Of a stretch of DNA of 64,000 bases, positions 15,866 to 23,565 are shown piece by piece; positions within the stretch are counted from its first letter, which is position 1, and the number at the start of each line of letters is the position of its first letter. The stretch is taken from NCBI GenBank assembly GCA_965228065.1, contig OZ245788.1:3286001-3350000 (forward strand). The letters run 5' to 3'. The translations under genes and the position numbers were made by a program. Origin of the DNA: Sphingobium_A sp965228065 (GTDB lineage: Bacteria; Pseudomonadota; Alphaproteobacteria; Sphingomonadales; Sphingomonadaceae). Below the pieces are notes generated by a model, which saw nothing but the letters and a program-made list of their open reading frames with translations, made no database searches and was not told the DNA's origin.

Positions 15866-18103
15866 GTGACCGATAACAGCGAAAATTTGCTGACCGGGGT
15901 CTTCGCCGGCCCGACCGCGGGCCTGCACTACCGCACCCCGACAACTGCGGGCGTCACCAATGCGCGCGGCGAGTTCACGTATCGCGACGGCGAAGCCGTC
16001 AGCTTTTCGATCGGCCGGCTCGTCATCGGTGCGGCCAAGGCCGCGCCGCACATGAACCTGGCGCAGCTGGTCAATCGCGTCGCGGGCAAGATCGACAAGC
16101 TCCACGATCCGCTCGTCACCAACCTCGCGCGGCTGGTGCAGACGCTTTCCCGGGACGGCAATGGCGAGGCGGGCGTCGCCATCGCGCCGGTCACGCACGA
16201 CGTTGTCGGCGGAGCCATCGTCAATTGGGGCCAGGACGAAGCCGCTTTCGGAAATGATCCCGTCATCGTCGGCCTGCTGGATAGGCTCAATGCCGCGCCC
16301 GGCGCCTTTACCGCGAACATGCCACGTACGCTGCGCAGCGGCGCAGCAGCCCGCAACGAACTTCGTCGCAACATCCGCGGCATCGTCAAGATGACCGACG
16401 TGAAGATCCCGCTTCGCGACGGATCCTATATCCTTGGCGACGTTTTCCGGCCTGCCGAGGACGGCGAATATCCGGTCGTCCTCAACAAGGGTTTCTACGG
16501 CAAGGCCTTTTACCACGAATGCATCTGCAGCGTTGACGAGGCGCTGGAGAAGGAAGTGCTGGAGGACCGTTTCTTCTCCGGCAATCCGGACGGCCTCCAA
16601 TACGAGAATCACGAGAGCGTCGATTCATCGGTCTGGGTGCCGGAGGGCTATGTCTGCGTCCGCGTCGATGCGCGCGGGGTCGGCAACAGCCCCGGCGTCC
16701 AGTCGCCGCTGAGCGTCCAGGAAGCCGAGGATTATTACGACGCGATCGAATGGGCAGGCACCCAGCCCTGGTCCAACGGCAATGTCGGCCTGTGGGGCAT
16801 GTCGTATCTGGCGATGACCCAGCACAATGTCGCGAGCCTGCAGCCGCCGCACCTCAAGGCGATGATCGCGCAGGGCACCGACGCGGATATCTACAACGAA
16901 GCCATTTATGGCGGCGGCCTGTTCGGTGAGGGTTTCTGGGCCTGGTGGTGGAAGATCTGGTCCGGCAACAATTATTGCGGCGATGAGCGGCAGCAGACCG
17001 ACTGGATGGCGCGCACGCTCGCGACGCCGTTCAACGATCCCGAGGCCTATGGCCCTAATGGTTCGATCTTCATGCGGCCCGATCTCTCCAGGGCGACCGC
17101 ACCGGTCTGGATCGTGGGGCCGCAGACGGGCGTGGTGATCCATCAGCTCGGCAGCAGCGAAACCTATATTCATTCTACCGGCGCAAAGGCCCGGAAGTTC
17201 GATTTCACCGACGCCTGGTTTCCCGGCTGTTACAGCGACGCCGCCACCGCCGAGCATGTCCGCTTCTTCGATCACTGGCTGAAGGGCATCGACAATGGCG
17301 CGATGGACGGGCCTCCGGTCCGCGTCCAGCTCCGCACCGGCGGCGGCGCGCACCAGCTGATCGAGGCCGCGGAATGGCCGCTGCCCGGCACACATTTTCG
17401 CCGCTGGTATCTCGACGCGACGCCCTCCGACTGGGCGGGCGATGGCCTGCGCGGCGATTTCATGCGGATTGTGGATCAGCCCCCGGCGGCGGACGCCAGC
17501 GCCAGCTACGACGCGCATCTCGATATCGGCGTGCCGATTCCGGCACCCATCGGTCGCGCGGGTGGCACGCCGCGCTGGTCCACCGGCGTATCGTTCGTCA
17601 GCGAGCCGCTGAGCGAGGACATGGCCATGGCGGGCTATATGAAGGCCGGCCTGTGGGTCTCCTCGACCAGCAGTGACATGGACGTGTTCGTATCGCTGCG
17701 CGTGTTCGACGCGCAGGACCGCGAGATTCGCTACGAGACTTTGGTCCACCCAATCGATCCGTTGCATGTCCATCCGGTCGGGCACGGCCTGCTCAAGGTT
17801 TCGCATCGCAAGCTCGATGGGGCTCGGACCACCGACTATTGGCCCGTGCAGACCCATCTGGAAGCGGACCATGCACCGCTTGCCGATGGCGAGATCGTGC
17901 AGATCGAGGTCGGCCTGTATCCGAGCACCGCGCTGATCCGGAAAGGGTGCCGCCTGCGGATCGATATCCAGCCCTATACCCCCGCCGGGCTACCCATACG
18001 CGCTTATGATCCGACCTATCATGTCGGCGCGACCAACACGGTTTACACCGGCCCCGATCGACCCAGCTACATTCAGCTCCCGCTGGTGCCCGTGGACGGA
18101 TGA
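15866..18103 (+). CDS. CocE/NonD-family hydrolase with extra N-terminal domain
   Basis: A 745-residue paralogue of the enzyme at 59, similar along its whole length. The N-terminal domain (residues 9-170) repeats the pattern GVFAGPTAGLHYRTP, TNARGEFTYRDGE and TNLARLVQTLSRDG. The S15/CocE hydrolase core follows from about 178, with nucleophile Ser313 in LWGMSYLAM, then the jelly-roll domain ending PSYIQLPLVP. It begins with GTG at 15866. No signal peptide is seen. Its stop overlaps the next start (ATGA), so it is coupled to the VOC gene. The position right after a TonB receptor suggests hydrolysis of the imported substrate. Confidence 0.85.
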   Translation: MTDNSENLLTGVFAGPTAGLHYRTPTTAGVTNARGEFTYRDGEAVSFSIGRLVIGAAKAAPHMNLAQLVNRVAGKIDKLHDPLVTNLARLVQTLSRDGNGEAGVAIAPVTHDVVGGAIVNWGQDEAAFGNDPVIVGLLDRLNAAPGAFTANMPRTLRSGAAARNELRRNIRGIVKMTDVKIPLRDGSYILGDVFRPAEDGEYPVVLNKGFYGKAFYHECICSVDEALEKEVLEDRFFSGNPDGLQYENHESVDSSVWVPEGYVCVRVDARGVGNSPGVQSPLSVQEAEDYYDAIEWAGTQPWSNGNVGLWGMSYLAMTQHNVASLQPPHLKAMIAQGTDADIYNEAIYGGGLFGEGFWAWWWKIWSGNNYCGDERQQTDWMARTLATPFNDPEAYGPNGSIFMRPDLSRATAPVWIVGPQTGVVIHQLGSSETYIHSTGAKARKFDFTDAWFPGCYSDAATAEHVRFFDHWLKGIDNGAMDGPPVRVQLRTGGGAHQLIEAAEWPLPGTHFRRWYLDATPSDWAGDGLRGDFMRIVDQPPAADASASYDAHLDIGVPIPAPIGRAGGTPRWSTGVSFVSEPLSEDMAMAGYMKAGLWVSSTSSDMDVFVSLRVFDAQDREIRYETLVHPIDPLHVHPVGHGLLKVSHRKLDGARTTDYWPVQTHLEADHAPLADGEIVQIEVGLYPSTALIRKGCRLRIDIQPYTPAGLPIRAYDPTYHVGATNTVYTGPDRPSYIQLPLVPVDG

Positions 18104-19128
18104 CGCAGCCTCCGCACATCATCCAGATCGTGCTGGGCAGCGACAATCTGCCTTTTTGCAAGCATCTCTATTCGACGGTGTTCGGCTTTGCCGGTGCGGG
18201 CGATCGGATCGCCTATTCGCGGCATAATGGCCAGGTGATGGGCCTGGGCGAATGGGGCGGCGCGACCATCCTCTACATGGTGGGCCGCCAGGCGCTGATG
18301 CAGCTCGAATTCTGGACGCACGGCACGCCGCGGCAACGGCCGCTACCCGCAGACTGGCAGCCCAACGATATCGGTTTTTGCCGGCTCGGGATTTCGGTGC
18401 CCGATTTCGACGGCGTGCTCGATCGGCTCGCCGCGCTCGATGTGCCGACACTGACCGCGCCGATCACGGTCGCCGGACTGCGCCGGGTGTGCTTCCGCGA
18501 TCCGACCGTCGGCATTCCGATCGAGATCATGGAGGAGGGCGCGGGTCTTCCCGGCGAGCGCGACCATTATCACGATCTCGAACCGGCGGTGGTCTATGCC
18601 GCGCTGTCGGTGACCGATCTCGACGAGGCCGTCGACTATTTCACGGGCGTCGTCGGCCTCGAAGCGACGGATATCTCGCTGCATTCGGCGGACCAGGAGA
18701 GGCTCTGGGGCCTTGCCGATGCCCGGCGCAATACCGCCGTGCTGCGTGGCGGCACGGTCTTCCTCGAACTGGTCGAATATGAAACGCCCGCCGGACGCCC
18801 ACGGCCGCAGGACGATGGGCTCGATCTCCAGGGGTTCAAGACGGTGGCGGTCGGCTATCGCGACCCCGCCCAAACCGGCGGCATCTTCGAGCGTGTCAAA
18901 GCAGCCGGACTCGGCTGGACCGTGCCGGAGCCTGCCTCGTTCATCGGCGGCAACCACGTCGTCGGCGCAGTCGCGCATCATATGAAGACATTGTCGGTGC
19001 CTTTCGAGGTCGAGCGCCAGTTCGGCTACTCGCCCGAGCCCCAGAAATGGTGGCGGCCCCCGGCACATATCACGGAAACATTTGGACAGATTGGCGCTGC
19101 GGATCCGCATTGCGACACAGGGAGATAA
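18100..19128 (+). CDS. VOC-family protein, metal triad not evident
   Basis: A 342-residue protein with two glyoxalase/VOC modules: IIQIVLGSDNLPFCKHLYSTVFGF at the start, a second near GISVPDFDGVLDRL, and another VYAALSVTDLDEAVDYFTGVVGLEA around 170-195. Unlike the enzymes at 6064, 12202 and 27605, I cannot find a His-His-Glu iron set in the expected places. It may be an isomerase, a lyase or a non-canonical dioxygenase. It overlaps the upstream hydrolase by 4 bp and is followed at once by the HsaA-like oxygenase, so all three are probably one transcript. Confidence 0.72.
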   Translation: MTQPPHIIQIVLGSDNLPFCKHLYSTVFGFAGAGDRIAYSRHNGQVMGLGEWGGATILYMVGRQALMQLEFWTHGTPRQRPLPADWQPNDIGFCRLGISVPDFDGVLDRLAALDVPTLTAPITVAGLRRVCFRDPTVGIPIEIMEEGAGLPGERDHYHDLEPAVVYAALSVTDLDEAVDYFTGVVGLEATDISLHSADQERLWGLADARRNTAVLRGGTVFLELVEYETPAGRPRPQDDGLDLQGFKTVAVGYRDPAQTGGIFERVKAAGLGWTVPEPASFIGGNHVVGAVAHHMKTLSVPFEVERQFGYSPEPQKWWRPPAHITETFGQIGAADPHCDTGR

Positions 19129-19129
19129 G

Positions 19130-20404
19130 ATGATGGCTGCGGTTCAGGACAAGTCCCGGAGGCTTGCGGAGATTGTCGAAAAGGTCCGCGCGCTCGGGCC
19201 TGTATTGCGGGAGCGCGCCGTCGAGGCAGAGAAAGCGGGCCGTCATTCGGACGCGACCATCGCCGAACTGGATGCCGCCGGCGCCTTCAACATCGGCAGC
19301 CCCGCCGAATATGGCGGCGACGAGCTCTCGGTCCGCCAGCAGCTCGACGTGATTTCCGAAGTGGCCAAATGGGACGGCTCGGCCGGATGGAGCGTCTGGG
19401 TCGGCGCCTCGACCAACTGGATTCCCGCCGGGTCGGGCGCACGCGTCGTCGAGGAGGTGTTCGGTCCCAAATGGGTCGGCCCCCGCGTCGCCGGATCGAG
19501 CCACTTTCCCGCATCGCGCGGAAAGGCGAAGCGAGTGGCGGGCGGCTGGATCATCTCCGGCGGTCCATGGACCTTCGGCAGCGACGCGCTGTGGGCGCCA
19601 TACACCAATCTCGGCTGCATCGCCGACGATGGTGAGGGTAAATATCTGGTCGGTGTCCAGGTGCCGCTCAAGGAACTGGACTTCCTCGACGACTGGAACG
19701 TCGCAGGCATGCGTGCCACCGGCAGCGTCTCTATCGTTCTCAAGGGCGACGAACTGTTCGTGCCCGATTATCGCGGCGTCGTTTTCAGTGACATTACGAG
19801 CTGTGCGCTCGACAATGGCCTCAAGGGCACGCTGTGGAAGGCACCCGCGCTTGGCTGGGCGTTCAGCCTGATGGCGGGCATGTCGATCGGCATTGCCCAG
19901 GGGGCGCTCGATCGTTTCCTCGACCGGTCGGCCGGCCGGCCGATCCGCGGCACGACCTACAAGAATCAGCTCGAAGCGCCGCTCACCCATTTGATGCTCG
20001 CCGAAGTGCATTCGAAGATCCAGTCCGCCACGCTGATGGCGCGCGCAAATGCCGCGGAGACCGACCGGCTTGGCGAACTCGCTGCCGCGGGCACGCCCGC
20101 GAATCCCGACTATATGCAGATGTTCAGCTCGCGCGTGCTCGTCGAGACCGCCTATGCCGCCAAATGGTGCGCCGAGGCGATCGAGCTGCTCCAGCGCAAC
20201 TCGGGGTCGACCGCGATCATGGACAGCGAGCCGATCCAGCGTGCCTGGCGCGATGCGCGTGTCATCACCCTGCACGGCGCGCTCAACCTCGAGGCGCTGT
20301 CCGAGAATTACGGGCGGCTGGTGGCCGGTATGCAGCCGCATAATTTCGCCGGTATCACCACGCTGGATCGCTTTGCGCCCGCAGCGCTGAAGAAGGCCGG
20401 TTGA
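19130..20404 (+). CDS. Acyl-CoA-dehydrogenase-fold flavin monooxygenase, HsaA-like
   Basis: A 424-residue protein of the acyl-CoA dehydrogenase superfamily, in the group D flavin oxygenase branch (HsaA, HpaB/C2-type, DszC-like). Typical points are LREAV-like N-terminal helices (RERAVEAEKAGRHSDATIAELDAAGAF), GGDELSVRQQLDVISEVAKWDGSAGWSVWVG, and WNVAGMRATGS for flavin contact. Such oxygenases hydroxylate phenols or other rings using FMNH2 from a separate reductase; the FMN reductase at 7834 is the only visible candidate. The ATG at 19130 follows AGGGAGATA, just after the VOC stop; a second in-frame ATG is at 19133. Confidence 0.78.
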   Translation: MMAAVQDKSRRLAEIVEKVRALGPVLRERAVEAEKAGRHSDATIAELDAAGAFNIGSPAEYGGDELSVRQQLDVISEVAKWDGSAGWSVWVGASTNWIPAGSGARVVEEVFGPKWVGPRVAGSSHFPASRGKAKRVAGGWIISGGPWTFGSDALWAPYTNLGCIADDGEGKYLVGVQVPLKELDFLDDWNVAGMRATGSVSIVLKGDELFVPDYRGVVFSDITSCALDNGLKGTLWKAPALGWAFSLMAGMSIGIAQGALDRFLDRSAGRPIRGTTYKNQLEAPLTHLMLAEVHSKIQSATLMARANAAETDRLGELAAAGTPANPDYMQMFSSRVLVETAYAAKWCAEAIELLQRNSGSTAIMDSEPIQRAWRDARVITLHGALNLEALSENYGRLVAGMQPHNFAGITTLDRFAPAALKKAG

Positions 20405-20415
20405 GGAACGCGGAC

Positions 20416-22074
20416 ATGGGCAAAACGATCAATGGCGTCGACGATGCGGTGATGGAACCGGGGCTCGACCCGGCGGGGCGTGGTTATCCTGGCCTGAACC
20501 CGCGCACGGTGACTGTGGATGGCCTTACGATCGATTATGACGTGCCGATCGGATTGCGCGACGGCGTGACCATCTATGCCGACATCTATCGATCCGCAGG
20601 CGCCGAGGGGCCGCTCCCCACGGTTCTGCTGTGGAGCGCGTACGGCAAGCATTATCGCTGGCCGGAACCGGTGCGGCTGATGTTCACGCAGAATGCCGAG
20701 GTCTCGAAATACGCCCCCATCGAGGCGCAGGATCCGATGATCTGGTGTCCTGCCGGTTACGCGATCGTCGTCCCCGATCCGCGCGGCATCAACGCCTCCG
20801 AAGGCGACGCGACCGCCTGGTCGCCGCAGGAAGGCGACGACATCCACGATACAATCGAATGGATCGCCGAACAGCCCTGGTCGAACGGCAAGGTCGGCAT
20901 GGGCGGCGCATCCTATTTCGGCATCGTCCAATGGTTCGCGGGCGCCACCCGGCCGCCGCATCTGGCGGCGTTGATGCCCTATGACGGGATGAGCGACCTG
21001 TATCGCGAGATCGTGGCGCATGGCGGCATCCCGAACTCGGGCTTCATTTCCTTCTGGAACGCGCAGACGCGCGCGTCGCTGAACCAGGCGGAGAACTGGA
21101 TGACCGCGATGGAGGTCCATCCGTTCTTCGACGACTATTGGCAAAGCAAGGTGCCCGCGGTCGAAAATATCGACGTGCCGACCTATGTGATTTCGTGCTG
21201 GAGCGATCATGCGGTGCACACGCGCGGGTCACTGTCCGCGTTCATGCGGCTGGGCACCGAGCAGAAATGGCTCGAAGTGCACGGCCGTAACAAATGGGCG
21301 CAAATGTACACGGCGGAGAGCACGCGACGGCAGCTCGCCTTCTTCGATCGATTCCTGAAAGACATCCCCAACGAGGTCGACGACTGGCCGAAGGTGCGGC
21401 TGGAGGTGCGCGAGGGGGTCGATGTCGGCGAGGAGCGGGAGGAACGTGAATGGCCGCTCGCGCGGACCGAATACACGCCCTTCTATCTGGATGCGTCGAC
21501 CGGATCGCTGAGCGTAGACCTGGTCGGCGAGTCATCTGCCGCCGCCTATGATGCGACCTCCGGCCACGCAGCCTTCTCACACACCTTCGCCGAAGACACC
21601 GAGCTGACCGGCTATTTCAAGCTCAAGCTATGGGTCGAGGCCGAAGGCGCGGACGATATGGATCTGTTCGCCGCGGTCCAGAAATTCGATGCTGTGGGAG
21701 CGCTGGTCAATTTCTATTATATCACGCGTTTCAAGTTCGGCCACGCCGCCCATGGCTGGCTGAGGGTGTCGCACCGCGAACTCGATCCCGCGAAGAGCAA
21801 GCCGTACCAACCGTTCCACCCGCATCAGCGCGAGGTGCTGCTGAAGCCTGGTGAGATCGTGCCGGTCGAAATCGAGGTCTGGCCGTCGAGTACGCTTTTC
21901 CGGGCGGGGGAGCAGATCCGCGTCGTGGTGATGGGCAGGGACCCGTTTCCGCCCACAGACGAGCCGGGCGTGGGAATAGCGTTGCATCCGGTGACCCGCA
22001 ACGCCGGCAGGCACATCATCCACACCGGCGGCCAGTATGACAGTCACATTCTCGTTCCGATGATCCCGGGATGA
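20416..22074 (+). CDS. CocE/NonD-family hydrolase
   Basis: A 552-residue S15/CocE-type serine hydrolase without the extra N-terminal domain of the two longer paralogues. The core opens with YDVPIGLRDGVTIYADIYRS, the nucleophile is Ser166 in GGASYFG, and a C-terminal jelly-roll domain ends with HIIHTGGQYDSHILVPMIP. I use the ATG at 20416 because GAGGA lies 8 bases before it; the frame could also begin at the TTG at 20401, overlapping the upstream stop. It overlaps the SDR start downstream (ATGA). Probably cytoplasmic, ester or amide cleaving; substrate unknown. Confidence 0.83.
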   Translation: MGKTINGVDDAVMEPGLDPAGRGYPGLNPRTVTVDGLTIDYDVPIGLRDGVTIYADIYRSAGAEGPLPTVLLWSAYGKHYRWPEPVRLMFTQNAEVSKYAPIEAQDPMIWCPAGYAIVVPDPRGINASEGDATAWSPQEGDDIHDTIEWIAEQPWSNGKVGMGGASYFGIVQWFAGATRPPHLAALMPYDGMSDLYREIVAHGGIPNSGFISFWNAQTRASLNQAENWMTAMEVHPFFDDYWQSKVPAVENIDVPTYVISCWSDHAVHTRGSLSAFMRLGTEQKWLEVHGRNKWAQMYTAESTRRQLAFFDRFLKDIPNEVDDWPKVRLEVREGVDVGEEREEREWPLARTEYTPFYLDASTGSLSVDLVGESSAAAYDATSGHAAFSHTFAEDTELTGYFKLKLWVEAEGADDMDLFAAVQKFDAVGALVNFYYITRFKFGHAAHGWLRVSHRELDPAKSKPYQPFHPHQREVLLKPGEIVPVEIEVWPSSTLFRAGEQIRVVVMGRDPFPPTDEPGVGIALHPVTRNAGRHIIHTGGQYDSHILVPMIPG

Positions 22075-22817
22075 GCACTCATGAAGGCAGGATCGCCATT
22101 GTCACCGGCGCCGCGAGGGGCATCGGGCAGGCGGTCGCTGCAGGGCTTGCAGCGCGTGGGGCGAGCATCGTCGGCGTGGATATCGCCGAAGCCGAAGAGA
22201 CGCGCGCCCAGGTCGAAGCGAAGGGCGCACAATGGCTGGGGATCGTCGCCGACGCATCCTGTCCCGGCGATGCGAGCCGTGTCGCCGAAGAGACACTGGC
22301 CCGGTTCGGGCGAGGCGATATCCTCGTCAACAATGCCGGTATCTTCCCGGCCTGCGCGTTCGACGAATTGAGCTTCGAGGAATGGCGCAAGGTGCTTGCG
22401 GTAAATCTCGATTCGCAGTTCCTGATGAGCCAAGCCTTCGTACCGGCGATGAAGGCGCAAGGATGGGGACGGATCATCAACCTCACATCGGGTTCGGTGC
22501 AGCTCTCCACCGAGAAGACGGCGGCCTACAAGGCAAGCAAGATGGGAGCGATCGGCCTGACGCGTGGCATGTCGGCCGATCTTGGGCGATATGGCATCAC
22601 CGTCAATGCGGTCAGCCCATCGCTCACGCGAACCCCGGGCACTCTCGCCGCACCGGCCGCTGCGGCCAAGCTGGCCGTGGTCGCCGACCTTCAGGCGATC
22701 AAACGGATTTCGGAGCCCGACGATGTGGTCGGGCTTATCCTGTTCCTGACAGGGGAGGATTCCTCTTTCGTCACGGGCCAGACGATGCTGGCGGACGGCG
22801 GGCTGAGCTACTTCTGA
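22071..22817 (+). CDS. Short-chain dehydrogenase/reductase (SDR)
   Basis: A 248-residue classical SDR: cofactor loop TGAARGIGQAV near residue 12, NNAG in ILVNNAGIFP, catalytic Ser in NLTSGS, and Tyr/Lys in YKASK. The C-terminal GEDSSFVTGQTMLADGGLSYF is typical. Asp in the second strand (GVDIAEAEE) suggests NAD preference. It would interconvert an alcohol and a ketone, perhaps the alcohol released by the neighbouring hydrolase. It is the last gene of the plus-strand run from 15866 and is followed by a strong hairpin. Confidence 0.83.
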   Translation: MSTHEGRIAIVTGAARGIGQAVAAGLAARGASIVGVDIAEAEETRAQVEAKGAQWLGIVADASCPGDASRVAEETLARFGRGDILVNNAGIFPACAFDELSFEEWRKVLAVNLDSQFLMSQAFVPAMKAQGWGRIINLTSGSVQLSTEKTAAYKASKMGAIGLTRGMSADLGRYGITVNAVSPSLTRTPGTLAAPAAAAKLAVVADLQAIKRISEPDDVVGLILFLTGEDSSFVTGQTMLADGGLSYF

Positions 22818-22844
22818 GGACGCGAAATCGCGTCAATGCCGGGC

Positions 22845-22883
22845 CGACACCGGATCGCCGGCGAGGCCAGCGATCCGGTGTCG
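22845..22883. terminator. Bidirectional hairpin terminator
   Basis: A perfect 14-bp stem, CGACACCGGATCGC with GCGATCCGGTGTCG, encloses an 11-base loop and is followed by TTAAACG. It sits between the convergent stops of the SDR (22817) and the SnoaL-like gene (22892), where a two-way terminator is expected. A smaller GACGCG-AAAT-CGCGTC hairpin precedes it at 22819-22834. Confidence 0.65.
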
Positions 22884-22891
22884 TTAAACGC

Positions 22892-23428
22892 CTATTTCGC
22901 CTTCAGTGCGTTGAGGAAGTTGATCTTCCCGTCATCGGCGAACTGCCACAGCGAATTCATCTTCATGTCCGGCTGATGCTCTTCCTTGGGCTGGGGTACG
23001 GAGGGATTGCCGGTCCAGGATGTCAGCCGGCAAACGCGATGCTTGATGCGCCATCCCTTGTCGGTGCGGACCAGTGCGTCGTCGTACCAGCCGGTGCCCA
23101 GCCATGCCGGGCCGTCCTTGGCCGAATCGCGTATTAGCAGCCAATTGCCCCAGCTGAACGCGTTGGCCTTGTCGCCATCGACCGTGACGAGATGGCCCAT
23201 CATCGTATGCTGGTGATTGTCGAGCGTCGCGTGAAACTCGCCGAACGAGCGCTTGAATTCCGCGAGCCCCCGCCACGATGCTCCCGCGGGGCCGAAATCG
23301 GCGAACACGTCTTCGGTAAAGGCGAGATCGAACAAATCCCATTGGCGCGCGTCCAGCGCGAATGCGTAGAGGTTTAGCACCTCGATAATCGCTGCCTTGT
23401 CGTGTTCAACCATGCCTCTCACACTCAT
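22892..23428 (-). CDS. SnoaL-like (NTF2-fold) protein
   Basis: A 178-residue SnoaL-like protein (AAIIEVLNLYAFALDARQWDLFDLAFTEDVFADFGPAG, then HQHTMMGHLV, then GWYDDALVRTDKGWRIKHRVCRLTSW). The fold and the TxDGWRIxxR-like element match the NTF2-like family common beside ring-hydroxylating enzymes. The start is either ATG 23428 (AAGAGG directly adjacent) or ATG 23413. It is divergent from the hydrolase at 23566, and the operator-like block at 23471-23499 lies between the two. Function unknown. Confidence 0.75.
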   Translation of the reverse strand: MSVRGMVEHDKAAIIEVLNLYAFALDARQWDLFDLAFTEDVFADFGPAGASWRGLAEFKRSFGEFHATLDNHQHTMMGHLVTVDGDKANAFSWGNWLLIRDSAKDGPAWLGTGWYDDALVRTDKGWRIKHRVCRLTSWTGNPSVPQPKEEHQPDMKMNSLWQFADDGKINFLNALKAK

Positions 23429-23470
23429 CCTCTTTTATGTTTGCGTAGTGAGGATAGGATTAGCGAAATC

Positions 23471-23510
23471 CGCTTGACGTGTCAAAGACACCAAGTCACC
23501 ATGAATCATG
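23471..23510 (+). promoter_or_regulatory. Promoter/operator module upstream of hydrolase and GntR genes
   Basis: CGCTTGACG (with -35-like TTGACG at 23474-23479), then AAGACACCAAGTCACC to 23500. Over 29 bp it matches 25 positions of the block at 13301-13329. The downstream half (CATGAATCATG) is less palindromic than the sites at 4144 and 10926. It lies 56-95 bp before the ATG at 23566 and between divergent genes. Confidence 0.5.
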
Positions 23511-23565
23511 CGGCGATTGGCCCGCTGCGCGACATGATTCAGACAAGAAAAAGAGGAAAGCCGAG

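Noticed and set aside
16625..17872. 415-codon minus-strand open frame opposite the CocE hydrolase
   Set aside because: Same GC-driven antisense effect; CocE motifs on the plus strand are unambiguous.
18100..19128. Calling the VOC protein an extradiol dioxygenase
   Set aside because: The His-His-Glu iron set present in the other three VOC dioxygenases could not be found, so only the fold is claimed.
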